From the NCBI GenBank assembly GCA_023334545.1, contig JAADVB010000042.1, positions 1-64,000 on the forward strand: 64,000 nt of DNA, given 5' to 3'. Of the stretch, positions 13,101 to 22,102 are shown one piece after another. Each line of letters opens with the position of its first letter. The first letter of the stretch is position 1. The position numbers and the translations under genes were made by a program. The notes under the pieces were generated by a model. The model searched no databases. It was given only the letters and a program-made list of their open reading frames with translations, and was not told where the DNA came from. Source of the DNA: Salisapilia sapeloensis (lineage: Eukaryota; Oomycota; Peronosporomycetes; Peronosporales; Salisapiliaceae).

Positions 13101-16100
13101 AGTCAGAACTTCCTAGGAGAGCGAGGACGAACTTGTCAAAGTGCTCTAGCAACGGGTACAACTGCAAGATCATCTCTAGGTCGATCTCACTGCTGTCTGC
13201 TTGGTACAGCTGCACAGCGTACGACTGCTGAAGAAGTGAATATTCCGTCAGTGACTTGGAATTCTTGCTCGGTCGCTTCCGTCCAGAGCTGCCGAAGACG
13301 GCATCGACAACATCTAGCTGTCCTCTCTCACAGAACATGGACCAGTCAAACTCGGAAAGGATACGCAGTTGACGCAGTCTCGCGTCTACGCTTGCCCATA
13401 GAGTTTGCAGCTGACTGCGCTTTTCTCCGTTGGTGCTAGTGATGGCCTTTTGAACAGTAGAGCGAATGCGTTGGTAAGAAGCGTCATGAAGGAATGAATA
13501 CAACGGCCAGTGCAGACTCGTAGGGTCTTCAACGACACTAGAAATATCCACAGTAGTTGACTCGAGATGTTCCATGACACGTTTAACGAAGTCATTGTGC
13601 AAAATGAAGCTCAAGAAGCGTGCGAGCAATAGAGCCTGAGAGTTATCCAAAGCCGGATGTGCCTTAATCACCTTGTGAAGGGCGAATGAAAGCCTCTGGT
13701 ATACATTTCGGTTCGAAAGGCTGCTTGCAACCTGACGTAAGTGCTGCAGTGCGTAGAGAGCCAACTCGAAAGAGACAGTATGCTCTTTACTCTTTAGCGG
13801 CCGAAGCGACTGCGCAGCCTCTTTCAGCATCTTCTGGTCCGAAAGGACCTTGGCATGGTCTCCTGTAGAAACGACGTATTCTGCCCATGGAGCCGCGTGC
13901 AACTGCTCTTCTTGTACTGGTCGCCTTTGATTTCCAGTCAGTGTTAACAAGAGGCTATCATCAGCATTGGATGCACCCAGACAAGCCACCAGGTAGTCTA
14001 CGTATGCGAAATCTTGTTGCATAATCACATCGTCTGGATTCTGACAGAGCATTCGTGTAGATAGTGGAAATCGCATATGCACTCGTTGCATACCAGATGA
14101 ATCCTCCGCGAGAGATTTAAGAGCGTTCATGAAGAGTGACTTGGCAAGCTCTTCCAAGTTGAGGTCATTCAACAGATCTGCTCCGTAGACCATACGAAGC
14201 GAACTAGCAACTGCTTCCATCACAGGTACACCTCTCTGCACTTCCTTCATCGACAGAGCAGACCAGTTCTCCAAGTATCGTCTAGTCATACGTCCACCAC
14301 CTCGCACAGAGCTCATCTCTTTCACTATCGCAGTGTGCAGATCACAGAAGGCATTGCACAGATCTAAGCCAGGCACTCCACTCGATGCAACGACCTTGAT
14401 TCCATCAATGTTCGAGTCTTCATCGTTACTTCGCTCCAGGACAGCGATCTCAATGCAACGGTTACGCATAGCTCGCGAGACTTCACCAAACTGAGGATCC
14501 ATCGCCAAGAAGAGACGGAAGTTTGGATGCGGCTTAATCACACGGAGTTCTCCATTCACCAATCCACACTCGTTCACGAGCAGCTCGCCGCCAGCCTCCA
14601 TCAAGGCATTTAGTCTATCCAAGACAGAGGAGCTGCAGAAATTGACATTGTCAAGTAGAATCCATTCGCCATGCTCCAATGCATGAAGAAGGGATCCATC
14701 CATCCATTCGAACCGACTTGCGATTGACTTGGAAGAACTCAGCGCCACCACTTGTTTGAGCTCATCACGAAGAGTGGAGATTTCGCTCACTACATCGTTA
14801 CTGCTTTCAACGTAAGGCGTCGAGGATTCAATGGAAGTAAGCACTTCCTGCAAAAGTTCCACCAGTACACTGTCAATGTGATTCTTTGTGGCTTGAGCAC
14901 GTTTGACGCCAGTCGACGTGCTTCTGCGTGTAAACGCATCGTCCTGTTGGTCTCCTTCCCGCTTGCATAATGACCACCAAGCGTTCGTCAGTCTTCTCCA
15001 GGCTTTCATCACACCACCACGTTCTTTACTTGTACAAGAAGCAGCGGCAGTAGCCAAGTATGGCAGTACCTGACGATAGACTGCAGCTACTTCCTTCTTC
15101 ACTGTCCTCAGCTTCCGACCAACGTCTACTTGTTCAAAGCAGCCGAGTAGCTCTGTAGCATCCGTTCCACTACTCATACCAAGTTCATGCAACGTATTGC
15201 CACTGAGTGCAGCTAAAAGACGTACAGCCGACGTCTTACCACTAGCTGGAGGTCCAATGAGAAGCGCAGGCCAGCTCATGTTGACACAATGGACAAGAGC
15301 TTCCATGGGCTTCAATAAGAAGTCCAGTACAGGCGGCACGACTCTACCGAGCTTTAGTTGGCTCTGTCGTGTCAGCTCAGACCTGCCGATAAGCACTCTG
15401 TTCTGCGTCACACGTAGACTCACAGACTCTGGTGCTTCTGGCGAGACACCGAAGAGCTGTTTAAATCGTTGAGAGATCAACTCGCGGTCTCTTGCAGATC
15501 GCATACGTTCGACATAGATGATACGAGCGTAGTACTGTAGCGCCTGCAGTTCTTCTTGTGGGGTCGAGACAGCAGAATGTTTCTTGAGCAAGTCGCAGAA
15601 ACGGAAGACATCACGCAGATTGAATTCCCACGGCGATCCTAACCGACCGTACTGACACGTCACCATCGTATCTTCATGCACGGCGGTATTGAACTGGATT
15701 AAACGCTTGAGTAACGTCGACTCTTCCATCATATCCCCACTCGTTGATTCCAATATGTGATCGAACTGAGGGTAGCTAGACGACGCGATGTGGATTAGAT
15801 CCTGCTCTTGCAACATATCCACAAAGACGCGCGTGAATCGATTCAGGAATGACTTTGGAAGACCTTTACGACCACCACCTTGACGGAGTGGGTTCTGAGC
15901 CGCAAAAACTCGGAAAGATGGTGGACAGGAGAATTCACGATCTAGCTCTGGGATGTATACACTGCCTCGATGGTCTAGACACGAATTCAAACCTTCCAGA
16001 ACAGACTGGGAGGCTAGATTCAGCTCATCTAGCAGCACCCAGTCGCCAGCTTTCAACGCACGTAGGAAGACTCCGTCACTCCATTCAAAGAGCCCTTCGC

Positions 16101-19100
16101 CCGACTCGCTGCCAGTAGTCGATGGCAGGTCTGAACCAAACAGATCTGAGATGTCAGTCTGCTCGGATAAATTGATTCGCACAACGCGATGTCCGGATGC
16201 CTTTGCAAGAGCGCTAATTAAGCTCGTCTTACCAACACCAGGTGAACCTTCAAGCAGAATAGGCCGCTGCACTTGCATGGCACGAAGGACACGGAAGAGG
16301 TTGCCCATGGTCGTTGGCGCCTTGAGCGAGAATGGAACCTTGTTCGCTGCTCTATCAAGCTGACGCCGGTCGCCACATGGAATAGTGAAAGGCTCGATAC
16401 CGAATCGACTGCCATCATCATTCGTGAGCATATGGATGTCACCATCAACAGCACGCTTAGTCGCTTCCAAGGACTCTTTCACCATTTCTTTATCCGGTAT
16501 TCCGTCTGGAACAAGTTGCAGCAAATGGGTATAGGCTTCATCACGCGCCTTTAACGCCGTTGAAAGTGCCTTGTCCGAGCCTAGACCAAGCCCATCGAGT
16601 ACAGACAGAGCGGCACCTTGAACAAAGGCCACCCATGGCGACATGTGGTCTGTGTTTCTTAAGAGTCCACCGATGAAGCCGATCCAACTCAAGATATCAC
16701 GAAGTGTGACTTCTCCACACCCACCAAGTCCTCCATTCACCTTGTTGAATTGCTGGACAAAGGATAGAATGGGTTGTTGAAGGAGAGAGCCTAGACTCGG
16801 TTGAGACGGAGACTTGACCAAAGGCATCGAAGCGGCTGATAGACGATCGTTTACAATCGTTGCAATGTCTTCCATGTCCGAGATGGACGGGACCCAGATT
16901 TCCGTGAAACGGTTGCGCAAGGCAGGAGACAGCTCACGCTTACCAAAGTCACCACCAGGATTCATGGTCGCGAGAATACGCCACTCGTCTTTGGCATAAA
17001 TTTCTTCCACTTGGTCACCACCTTTCTCCGCTAGTAAGAGTCCTCTGGATGGCTCCAAGACACTGTTTAGACGCTCTAGCACAGCATCTTCGGCCAAGTT
17101 GACTTCATCCACGAGTAGCAAGTCACCTTGTTTCATGGACTCGACGAGCGGACCATCTGCCCATTCAAAGAGAGCATTCTGACGCTTTCGTAGTTGTTGA
17201 ATCCGGTTCAGAAGTGACGAATCGTCGCTCGTTTCCATATCCACGTCTTCGCTACTTTGTTTCTTAGAGATCTGATCGACCTGTGCGATGAGATCGGATA
17301 AACTTTTATCCGTATGACTATCAGAATCAGTATGTTGCGAAATGTACTCTAAACAGAGCTGCTTGAGCTCTTCCACGACGTGTTCCTTGCCACGTACAGG
17401 TCGTAGGCAACCCAAGAAATCGGACGTCTCGGTGTGTTGGTGGCAGTTTAGTACATGCAGCTTCTGCGAAAGAAGCAGGGAGTAGAGCTGACAGACTGTC
17501 GTTTTACCACATCCGGTTTCACCAACCAAGAGCACAGGTTCTTTATGCTGGAGACATCTTCCTACTAACGCAAACAGACGTCGAAGAGATTTGGTGACAC
17601 TGATCATGTCGAGACCTGCAGCATTACCACTCAATTCAGATTTGCTTTCTGCGTCCCGTTCTTGGATGGCTTGCTCAATTAGCGATTGGACACGAGCGAA
17701 TTGGTCTGGTGTTCCCCACACAAGCTCATGTTCGACATCTCCATTTTCGTTCAACAGGGTCGATTCACGTGCCTCTCCACGATAATACAAAGCGTCCAGA
17801 TCGATTTTGACTTTGCATGTGTCTTCCAAGACCTTTCGTACCACATTTTTCTCTTCATCGCGACGTAGACGTTCAGCTAAGAGGCAATACCCTTCTTCCG
17901 CAAGCTGCTGCTTTGTCATCGGTCGACGTTCTGCCCATCGCAGAAGGTCACGAGTTGTGATGAAGCCACTCTTTCCAGCAAAGATAGATGACTGCTGCCG
18001 GACAAGCTGTAGTTGTCGCATGATCTCAATCAAGAGCGCGCAGAAGGATGGAGGAAGAGCACTACGCTCTTGTAAGATCGTCTGCAGCTCCGATGACGGC
18101 GGTTCATCCACTTGGATCTCAATGAAACGATTGCGGAAGGCTCTAGAGAGTACCTTACGTCCGCCATATAGACCTGGTGGGTTCTGTGTCGCGAACAGCA
18201 TGAACTTGGGATGAGGCTTAATCGTTTCTTGCGTCTCGGCCAAGAACAGTTCGCGATTGTCATCAAGCAGTCGATTTAGAGCTTCCAACACTTCAGACGG
18301 AGCCAAGTTCAATTCATCCAAAATGATCCACCAACCATGACGAACAGCTTCGACAAGCACACCTTCTTGGAAGGTCAGACGTCCATTTGAGTCCGAAACA
18401 TAGCTACCCAAGTACTCTTGGATATCCGTGTGCTCATGGTTATTAATTCGCACGCACTTTTGACCCAATCGAGCAGCCAGGTACGTCACCAACGACGTTT
18501 TACCAGCAGACGTTGGACCTTGTAACAGGACAGGGTATGTTCCGATCACAGCAGCACGAGCTAGATGGCGCAAATTCTCTTCCACAGCTTTCGTTAAGAC
18601 AAATTTACGTCGATTTGTCGTTGGATCGACTTCGGCTTCATCCACCGGTTCCATGTTCTCTCCCTTTGTGAGCCAGTAGGAGCTTACTAGAAGGAACTCA
18701 TCATCTGTCTTCTTACCTCCAGGTCGTGGTGGTGCCCGCAGCAGCTCTTTCGCTTTCATCTGCTTTGCAAACACATTCTTGACTGTACGCTCCAATGCAT
18801 GCTTGGACTCAAGCTCCAGTTGGGCACAAAAGGTAGAGCAGAAACCTTCGTACAACGCACGTTGCAAGCCGTATCCTCGTTGAATGAGAATGCGCGTGAT
18901 GTGCAATGCTTGCGAGAGCGTTCGAAGGGAGTAGCGCGGTTTGTGTCGAGCTCCATCACTCAGCTTTTCCTCTGCCTGCTTACGTGCATCAAGGTAAAAG
19001 TCCACTGTCTCCGTCACAGGAGGTGCACTTAACTCTCGGAATTGTCGCTCGACGATCATTTGAAGGTCTGGCTTATTGACACATTCGTCCACGTATATCT

Positions 19101-21897
19101 CTGTAAAGCGGTTTCGTAATGCCGGTGGGAGATCCTTCTTACCAACGTCGGTCGATGGGTTCATCGCACCAAAAAGACGGAAGTTTGGATGTGGGCGAAT
19201 GATCTCGACGTCACCGCGTTCCGTCAACGAGAAAGCGCTCGTGTCGTGTTCCAAGAGCGTACTGATACGTTCTAGAGTGTCGGATGATGCAAGGTTTAGC
19301 TCATCCAGCAGCACCCAATGACCTTCCCGTAAGGCTTTGACGAGAACACCTTCCACAAAGGCAAAGGCAAAGTGAGACTCGACTTGCTCTTTCTGGCGTT
19401 CAAAGCGATCCAAGTCAGCTTCGAAATCTTCCCACTTACTGCGCAAAACGCTGGAGGATCCACCATCTAGCGCCATTTTCTTCGCATCCTTTTCAGCATC
19501 ACCCTTACGGAGCTTTGCATTTGCCATGCCAACCGCCTTGCGCATCCCTTGCACCATCTTGCCCCACAACTTTTTTTCAAACGCTGTCCGAATCAAGTTT
19601 AAAAACTCGGCGTTACGCGTTTGAGACACTGTGGCGGCGAAGAGATCAATAAATGAGAGGTAGAGCGGCTTGGCAAGAAGGTGGAGTTCCACTGGCTTAA
19701 ACCCTCCGACAAGGTCTGCGCTGTCACTTTGGACGTTCAGATTTTGCACCACGAGCTTCTGACCGATGGAGGCTGCCAAGTGCTGAATGACGGTCGTCTT
19801 ACCACAACCTGTTTCACCAACCAACAACGCAGGCTCCTTCGTGTGCACCACCGCAGCCATCTTCTCTAGCAAACGCAGGACATCACCAGTCATGACCATG
19901 GACGCATTATCGGTTGCATAGTAGTTGGCACTTTCCATTCGAACCATGTGCACGCGACCAACCGTCACTTCTTTTGAACTAGAAGAAAAGTGAGGCTTGT
20001 GCTGCTCCAGCAGATTCATAATGCGAGTCTCCTCGATCTCCCACACGCGCGCAATGGCGACAGCAGCCTGCATGCGCGTATTCGGTTCTCGGATACCAGC
20101 GCAAAAGACGTCAAAAGCTTCCACAAGCACTTGCACGCGATCTTCCTCTGTCCGATACGTTCTTTCGCTTTCAGTATCTGAACTGTTTTGGACACGACAG
20201 AACGTCGTGATGCGACGACACCACTTCAGTAGGTCACGTAGCCCAAACTCACGACCGTAGTTACGTCTCGTTTCGTTCCAGAGTTTCCAGTTCGTAAACG
20301 ACTTTTCATCAGCTTTACCAGATACTAGTTCGTACGTTTGCATGATTTTGCCAAGCCATTGACTAGGAATGGTACGGAACTTAGACTGTAGGACTTGCAG
20401 CACTTCGGACAGCGGCAATGTCTGGAGATTGATTACCGTCCAGATGGACGATTGGAAACCTCGTGGTAGCTGTCTTCCTGTCGTCGTCGTCGCGAATAGC
20501 TGGAAGTTCGAGTGTGCAACCAGCTTTTCACCTCGACCAGGCATTTCCATCTCTCTCGTTTCTAGGAGTGGCATGAGCGCAGCTAGGACCTCGAATGGAG
20601 CTCGGTCGATGTCTTCAATGACCACCCACCGACCTTCGGTGACAGCAGTGGTCAGTGCACCAGGCTGCCATGTGAACTCACCAGGTACGTCTGTGCATAC
20701 GTACGTACCAAGAAGGGTCTTGCTATCGATTTGGTCATCTAAATGCAGCTCGACTAGTTCCGGATTTTGAGCTAAACGAGCGAGTTCGCGAATGGATGCA
20801 GTCTTCCCACCTCCGCTTGTACCCGACACCAAGATGGGTTTGCTCATACCAAGTGCAATTGCTAAAGAACGCAAGTTTTGCTTTGTGCCGTCCGTATTCA
20901 CAAGTGGTTGCTGACTAGGCTTCTCACTTTCATCAGACAATCGACTGTCTGTATGCGATGGTAGGAGGACACCAAAGATATTACATAGTGATTCGTGGAA
21001 AGAGATCGGCTGAATCTGCTCATCCGAGACGTGCTCGAATCTAGATTCATGCAGGACAGACGCTATGCTTTCATCTTCTTGCTTTGCCAGTTGGACATGA
21101 TGCGCTAGCTCAATCTCTTGAGCACCACTGTTTTGAGATGCAGTGCCTGACGTCGTATCGACACCGAGCTGGGCTAAGAAAGCGTTGCGCTGTGTAGAAT
21201 TCATTTGTAGAACGATGATGGTGCAGCGAGCGGCATACCATCGCACGGAGTTGTTGTTGTGAAAGCAGAGAGGGAAGATGGGCGTCCAATTCCACATCGT
21301 GATAAAGGTGTTAGGGTCAAACTGGAGCAACTTGAGAGCTGTCTGTAGAACCGAGGCAAGTCTTCTTTCGAGCTGTTGCTTATTCTTTTTGGCTGGAGAG
21401 GACGGGATGCTGGCAAGCTCGAAGAAGCACTGAGAGTCGCGAAAGTGGTGAAAAATGACGGATTGACCGCTTTTCGGAACGTACGACAATAGTTCAGCTA
21501 ATGCACCGGCAATGACTTCACTTCTCTGTATAGAATCATTGCACTCGATGATGGTACTGCCATTCTCAATGGCGTATACGACTGTGGACGGACGCACGAA
21601 CCGAGTAAGGATGTCTAGTAGAAACGGACGAAATTCTTGCACAAAAACTGGAAGGCAATCCTGATGTCCCATGCAGCTTGCAATCACCTGAAGTACAGAG
21701 CTAGCATCCATGGACTGCTCCTTGAGCGTCCACTGTCCATTCTTATCGGCCTTGAGCAGTGGTTTCACCGCAGGATGCTGCGACAACGGCACTGGTCCAT
21801 CGCTTAGTTGAATTGCGGCTCTGAGCAGTGCATTGTTGAAGCCTTGGTTCAGTCGAGCGCGATCTAGACGCGGCACGGTAGCGTTCGACTCGGTCAT
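4189..21897 (-). CDS. MDN1: Midasin, giant AAA+ ATPase of 60S ribosome assembly
   Basis: Midasin (yeast Rea1/Mdn1) is a dynein-like AAA+ machine that strips assembly factors from pre-60S ribosomal particles in nucleolus and nucleoplasm. The frame is a single uninterrupted exon of 5902 residues from the first ATG (21897); the open frame continues 26 codons upstream without an ATG. Six AAA modules are visible by Walker A motifs near residues 360 (GTSGGGKT), 695 (GETGCGKT), 1127 (GPTSAGKT), 1460 (GETGCGKT), 1885 (GSPGVGKT) and 2219 (GPPASGKT). A long helical linker follows, then an extremely acidic Asp/Glu-rich region at ~5000-5600. The C-terminal MIDAS/VWA domain carries IDDSESM (DxSxS) near 5700 and a later FLISDGRFDSDG strand; it binds ubiquitin-like domains of the substrates. 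Length fits the family (human ~5600). No catalytic module looks broken. Confidence 0.97.
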   Translation of the reverse strand: MTESNATVPRLDRARLNQGFNNALLRAAIQLSDGPVPLSQHPAVKPLLKADKNGQWTLKEQSMDASSVLQVIASCMGHQDCLPVFVQEFRPFLLDILTRFVRPSTVVYAIENGSTIIECNDSIQRSEVIAGALAELLSYVPKSGQSVIFHHFRDSQCFFELASIPSSPAKKNKQQLERRLASVLQTALKLLQFDPNTFITMWNWTPIFPLCFHNNNSVRWYAARCTIIVLQMNSTQRNAFLAQLGVDTTSGTASQNSGAQEIELAHHVQLAKQEDESIASVLHESRFEHVSDEQIQPISFHESLCNIFGVLLPSHTDSRLSDESEKPSQQPLVNTDGTKQNLRSLAIALGMSKPILVSGTSGGGKTASIRELARLAQNPELVELHLDDQIDSKTLLGTYVCTDVPGEFTWQPGALTTAVTEGRWVVIEDIDRAPFEVLAALMPLLETREMEMPGRGEKLVAHSNFQLFATTTTGRQLPRGFQSSIWTVINLQTLPLSEVLQVLQSKFRTIPSQWLGKIMQTYELVSGKADEKSFTNWKLWNETRRNYGREFGLRDLLKWCRRITTFCRVQNSSDTESERTYRTEEDRVQVLVEAFDVFCAGIREPNTRMQAAVAIARVWEIEETRIMNLLEQHKPHFSSSSKEVTVGRVHMVRMESANYYATDNASMVMTGDVLRLLEKMAAVVHTKEPALLVGETGCGKTTVIQHLAASIGQKLVVQNLNVQSDSADLVGGFKPVELHLLAKPLYLSFIDLFAATVSQTRNAEFLNLIRTAFEKKLWGKMVQGMRKAVGMANAKLRKGDAEKDAKKMALDGGSSSVLRSKWEDFEADLDRFERQKEQVESHFAFAFVEGVLVKALREGHWVLLDELNLASSDTLERISTLLEHDTSAFSLTERGDVEIIRPHPNFRLFGAMNPSTDVGKKDLPPALRNRFTEIYVDECVNKPDLQMIVERQFRELSAPPVTETVDFYLDARKQAEEKLSDGARHKPRYSLRTLSQALHITRILIQRGYGLQRALYEGFCSTFCAQLELESKHALERTVKNVFAKQMKAKELLRAPPRPGGKKTDDEFLLVSSYWLTKGENMEPVDEAEVDPTTNRRKFVLTKAVEENLRHLARAAVIGTYPVLLQGPTSAGKTSLVTYLAARLGQKCVRINNHEHTDIQEYLGSYVSDSNGRLTFQEGVLVEAVRHGWWIILDELNLAPSEVLEALNRLLDDNRELFLAETQETIKPHPKFMLFATQNPPGLYGGRKVLSRAFRNRFIEIQVDEPPSSELQTILQERSALPPSFCALLIEIMRQLQLVRQQSSIFAGKSGFITTRDLLRWAERRPMTKQQLAEEGYCLLAERLRRDEEKNVVRKVLEDTCKVKIDLDALYYRGEARESTLLNENGDVEHELVWGTPDQFARVQSLIEQAIQERDAESKSELSGNAAGLDMISVTKSLRRLFALVGRCLQHKEPVLLVGETGCGKTTVCQLYSLLLSQKLHVLNCHQHTETSDFLGCLRPVRGKEHVVEELKQLCLEYISQHTDSDSHTDKSLSDLIAQVDQISKKQSSEDVDMETSDDSSLLNRIQQLRKRQNALFEWADGPLVESMKQGDLLLVDEVNLAEDAVLERLNSVLEPSRGLLLAEKGGDQVEEIYAKDEWRILATMNPGGDFGKRELSPALRNRFTEIWVPSISDMEDIATIVNDRLSAASMPLVKSPSQPSLGSLLQQPILSFVQQFNKVNGGLGGCGEVTLRDILSWIGFIGGLLRNTDHMSPWVAFVQGAALSVLDGLGLGSDKALSTALKARDEAYTHLLQLVPDGIPDKEMVKESLEATKRAVDGDIHMLTNDDGSRFGIEPFTIPCGDRRQLDRAANKVPFSLKAPTTMGNLFRVLRAMQVQRPILLEGSPGVGKTSLISALAKASGHRVVRINLSEQTDISDLFGSDLPSTTGSESGEGLFEWSDGVFLRALKAGDWVLLDELNLASQSVLEGLNSCLDHRGSVYIPELDREFSCPPSFRVFAAQNPLRQGGGRKGLPKSFLNRFTRVFVDMLQEQDLIHIASSSYPQFDHILESTSGDMMEESTLLKRLIQFNTAVHEDTMVTCQYGRLGSPWEFNLRDVFRFCDLLKKHSAVSTPQEELQALQYYARIIYVERMRSARDRELISQRFKQLFGVSPEAPESVSLRVTQNRVLIGRSELTRQSQLKLGRVVPPVLDFLLKPMEALVHCVNMSWPALLIGPPASGKTSAVRLLAALSGNTLHELGMSSGTDATELLGCFEQVDVGRKLRTVKKEVAAVYRQVLPYLATAAASCTSKERGGVMKAWRRLTNAWWSLCKREGDQQDDAFTRRSTSTGVKRAQATKNHIDSVLVELLQEVLTSIESSTPYVESSNDVVSEISTLRDELKQVVALSSSKSIASRFEWMDGSLLHALEHGEWILLDNVNFCSSSVLDRLNALMEAGGELLVNECGLVNGELRVIKPHPNFRLFLAMDPQFGEVSRAMRNRCIEIAVLERSNDEDSNIDGIKVVASSGVPGLDLCNAFCDLHTAIVKEMSSVRGGGRMTRRYLENWSALSMKEVQRGVPVMEAVASSLRMVYGADLLNDLNLEELAKSLFMNALKSLAEDSSGMQRVHMRFPLSTRMLCQNPDDVIMQQDFAYVDYLVACLGASNADDSLLLTLTGNQRRPVQEEQLHAAPWAEYVVSTGDHAKVLSDQKMLKEAAQSLRPLKSKEHTVSFELALYALQHLRQVASSLSNRNVYQRLSFALHKVIKAHPALDNSQALLLARFLSFILHNDFVKRVMEHLESTTVDISSVVEDPTSLHWPLYSFLHDASYQRIRSTVQKAITSTNGEKRSQLQTLWASVDARLRQLRILSEFDWSMFCERGQLDVVDAVFGSSGRKRPSKNSKSLTEYSLLQQSYAVQLYQADSSEIDLEMILQLYPLLEHFDKFVLALLGSSDSIGAKDSNEMEWFQSALRARYDFATHLDRSTLDWTRFLVHWKWLTKSIKAYEVFVSSETGADVSTSYNDLMTLAERMQSEILQTIGRSPRKNTLWKNGGHALLPKNSDMWHAQYLLEKLSSNFMHANESCFSAVNLANGRDGSVDGQVDVLALLFGGVSSMEAAMKSGRLDVSPLFFVDTETRKEVLHALCAFSYMAQQHTRTSGEAGGKWMSQEILKLPPALLKKIRQSQEQVTSELEKKTLYLRELEDTPENAMMELMNDDERRLGRDVPILLFDLKDSAAFIDQLVQFQLGPLIEVRLAKEELALITRLIDIANSYHVQAVDIAETKLENEIASVLTELEKLVQKLMELGLRDPATYHAYQDLVWSGHAFLNKADDVEGQGGDIGNFMDLLTRHTNTVLFGFFRFLRCNSFNDSDAVALEIFNTQRRLRNLRKHSTAVGSNDSELSARVTSGLPRLLQCVESALVLNHVGEVDLEQSTIAVIEAPVRTARLAKVQHNLLASTGITSDVSESITSLLRTILVSTIMAFKKTFTEEHWLHILAVLQKRLTAATDVPQLLQLLKQSSDDAFVSRVDSHIAHVLGLLCSENSSGDIRALGLAMVQLGVLRMELLAPSSPVDPSSKPLVKQDALLQRLAGRTLHDAAVQASQRLHVVPEQSDSVAKEETEELEYLYNRIKDISAYSVQRYQESKSGSSKSVEVVSAQKFAELFRELLRFQMTILSPQKLGTITQQIQSSESLPVMERLQGELEILQQTVEGFVHQICSKYFASFRDVIEPVSASISTVVEGLGLLVMDLQRRVVEMKTKVQEQDKAALMQSLVQFPSVPRANTSAWREIDGLLNATGKQSLLNQILGYMHSSKGDVALLEIALDRSEFQFRRDVMAVIAANQSVSVSVAEKALDHAKSLFDAFLTKWKDQQNAIEQKRLEEEELVKYKTRQVDLETEEELLEKEYQEQFPDYGTSNVESFLNSGQQRGDSSNDIVISDKLLLQLFDVHVSLYAVATHSNTVSRSRKNALQAFARSFTLATRLHKAVNALSSGSIEQSILASGNLAASIVQSRLEMSSVPSLDSLSSTYVSGIDFHRDPFVKEMILVARPLQDLLIRVQGLLAMWPDHAILQQIVRIADRIRNFAISVPLAQTLTSVELLLRKAQDWEAYAARDYSISAQLSPLSALVTRWRKLELYSWPHLLVMKEKQHRNQAQKSWLQLYSLLTSPFEADVDSSRLNEDLTAKSEIQWLYLNAESSWIFLHDGSAAPTTEKSKWMSELFSTLDSYLRSCPIGQYETRLLLVYSLCCQLLTQFWNSSSSQHAYGSHFALGKVLYHLYRYYGQHLTHLGRQWDGLKAPIQKKLEEFVKIARWDEQTYYSLAESAEKSHRKLMKFVRDYDAVLTVPMQSILDTATDNGISKEGGFVGINATKTDLTSFNDYTPPPKDEEEDTEMSETEPEQIVVLRLSPEVLQSKSLTQVKLVPGSTYAERLPKLSKRITEFTTSHILSREEVKCRQKPMEVVEELCSAVFYRMDLLQKKSKELPKGAKKKALIDLLSELKTQGLEYHRLRLPEQQQRMEDIFAIDAPEVLSCLELDDIDALVDLPEAEGNSGQLKKKGKAKKKEAEMKQTQIERLRPKWLWERADSYYYRFLSQLSSLRFSAASNFSKDLSMSEVDRMSGYAENMLLNMLQQRQLLHASSLSHEHLMEGLSTLSELHEFKSAFLQESSSSQSHDLDRLVRWKLHQLDVVLRMRTPLEDLEAAIAQLVATSGSNSSTSSLMDVVSQCSSLLDQVEGSLKSSSTLPRSLGAPPVHHSSLLRLAQPMNAIASKERCGVSPEVNQITPKPTLPTSIDVLEKNSNKLEMVLSKLGQLAASVTSVAPSASVDQLHSALVALMKQDRQFRAADVSKSMSIDTLSTTTDEALHAFTSDYDDLVETVLVGVQEATKLSKSDKSEEVSEESTLTSQMNHLTQLVKAVKIKQISSKLSTVLAKLSDQYTHLSNHPDDTERRDTLSTCLSMMEAVNPALEAVKSISRQLIVDLLVTHKSMMKLDYVLVRVFRNLFFHGFCRTEEEEGDESGEGDGKMQFQDDVEGTGMGEGEGKKDVSDQIEDEEQLLGLQGEEQNEQSEGQKQDQDKGMEMENDFEGTMEDVPDEEQKEDDKEEEGEELDREMGDLEQDEENVVDEKMWGDDSDDEDDKIDKQKEKFEENANVDGEEQLEDEIRGKDDDDAGESEKKQEEDKPPQQEPETKEDEGMNEDKPEDPVNDDLEDNYEEHHQDVDAQEQDERGEEEGEDLPDDMQLDGDDEDGQDEPEGNAADQGEDEDMEEAGQEDESMEPEVGDDKEEEKEEEEEMDENAASAGAGGLEDDVEDESKEEQEAPEPQETIDDDENKASAAVAGEQATNQADDVEQSEEQKDEEEGGEMNEEQQEEQSSNSKQKQASSDVNASTEDEWRPTSEVDSSSQAQTPKEQQKRRKEEPNPYRDAQNAQEHWKRRVEMIEREADDTTEDSSQNRHENEDEEMTAAEFADEDEDAQHALAPADENQVMGQEQEGEEEKDTEMGEPEDGSMGAAAMQMEEEEKTEEEERSKPQPREEGERDHEARMDMLDPDFESKPDDESNKDKKLDGEVDNDEDLATSMAGLQTSNPAMDSVEAEEEMEVEETSLLTEEDVAKLREDLDEFIAQWGNSDNASIAQRGSELWSKYAALTSFSSQRLCEQLRLVLEPMLRAKLEGDFRTGKRINMRKVIPYIASQFRKDKIWMRRTKPSKRAYQVMVAIDDSESMADNHAGRLALEAMTTLCRSLTQLEVGELAVAKFGQKLELLHAFDAPFTDDAGGRVIAQFGFQQKKTHMVHTLDSIVKLLDEAKLNSSAGAGSTVDFTQIVFLISDGRFDSDGRIRIKKLIEKALEQQQLIVLLVVDQGDQEGTSILDTKSVSFAKGKVTMVPYLESYPFPYYVILPTSSLLPEILADSLRQWFEMLRMQS

Positions 21898-22102
21898 CGT
21901 AGCTCCTGATGCGATGCAAACCAACAATTTGGTCGACCTGATAACAGTCCCAAAAAGATTTTTCGGACTTGACACTGTGTTTGTGAGAAATAGCGCTCGA
22001 AATGAGACAGCACTTTATCAGGACACAAAACGACTGGAGTGCATCGCCTTGCGCTCCGACCTGCCTGCCACTTGCTAATCGCAGTATACATCGTCTTGCA
22101 AC
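21898..22102. promoter_or_regulatory. Shared divergent promoter region of MDN1 and PWP1
   Basis: Only 205 bp separate the ATG of MDN1 (minus strand) from the ATG of PWP1 (plus strand), so both 5' UTRs and both core promoters must fit here or overlap. Both genes serve 60S ribosome biogenesis, which makes shared control plausible. I saw no TATA box or oomycete initiator motif that I could defend. Confidence 0.5.

Noticed and set aside
21898-21975. N-terminal extension of midasin upstream of the ATG
   Set aside because: The frame is open but begins at GTG with no ATG; the extension would also take up more than a third of the short divergent promoter.
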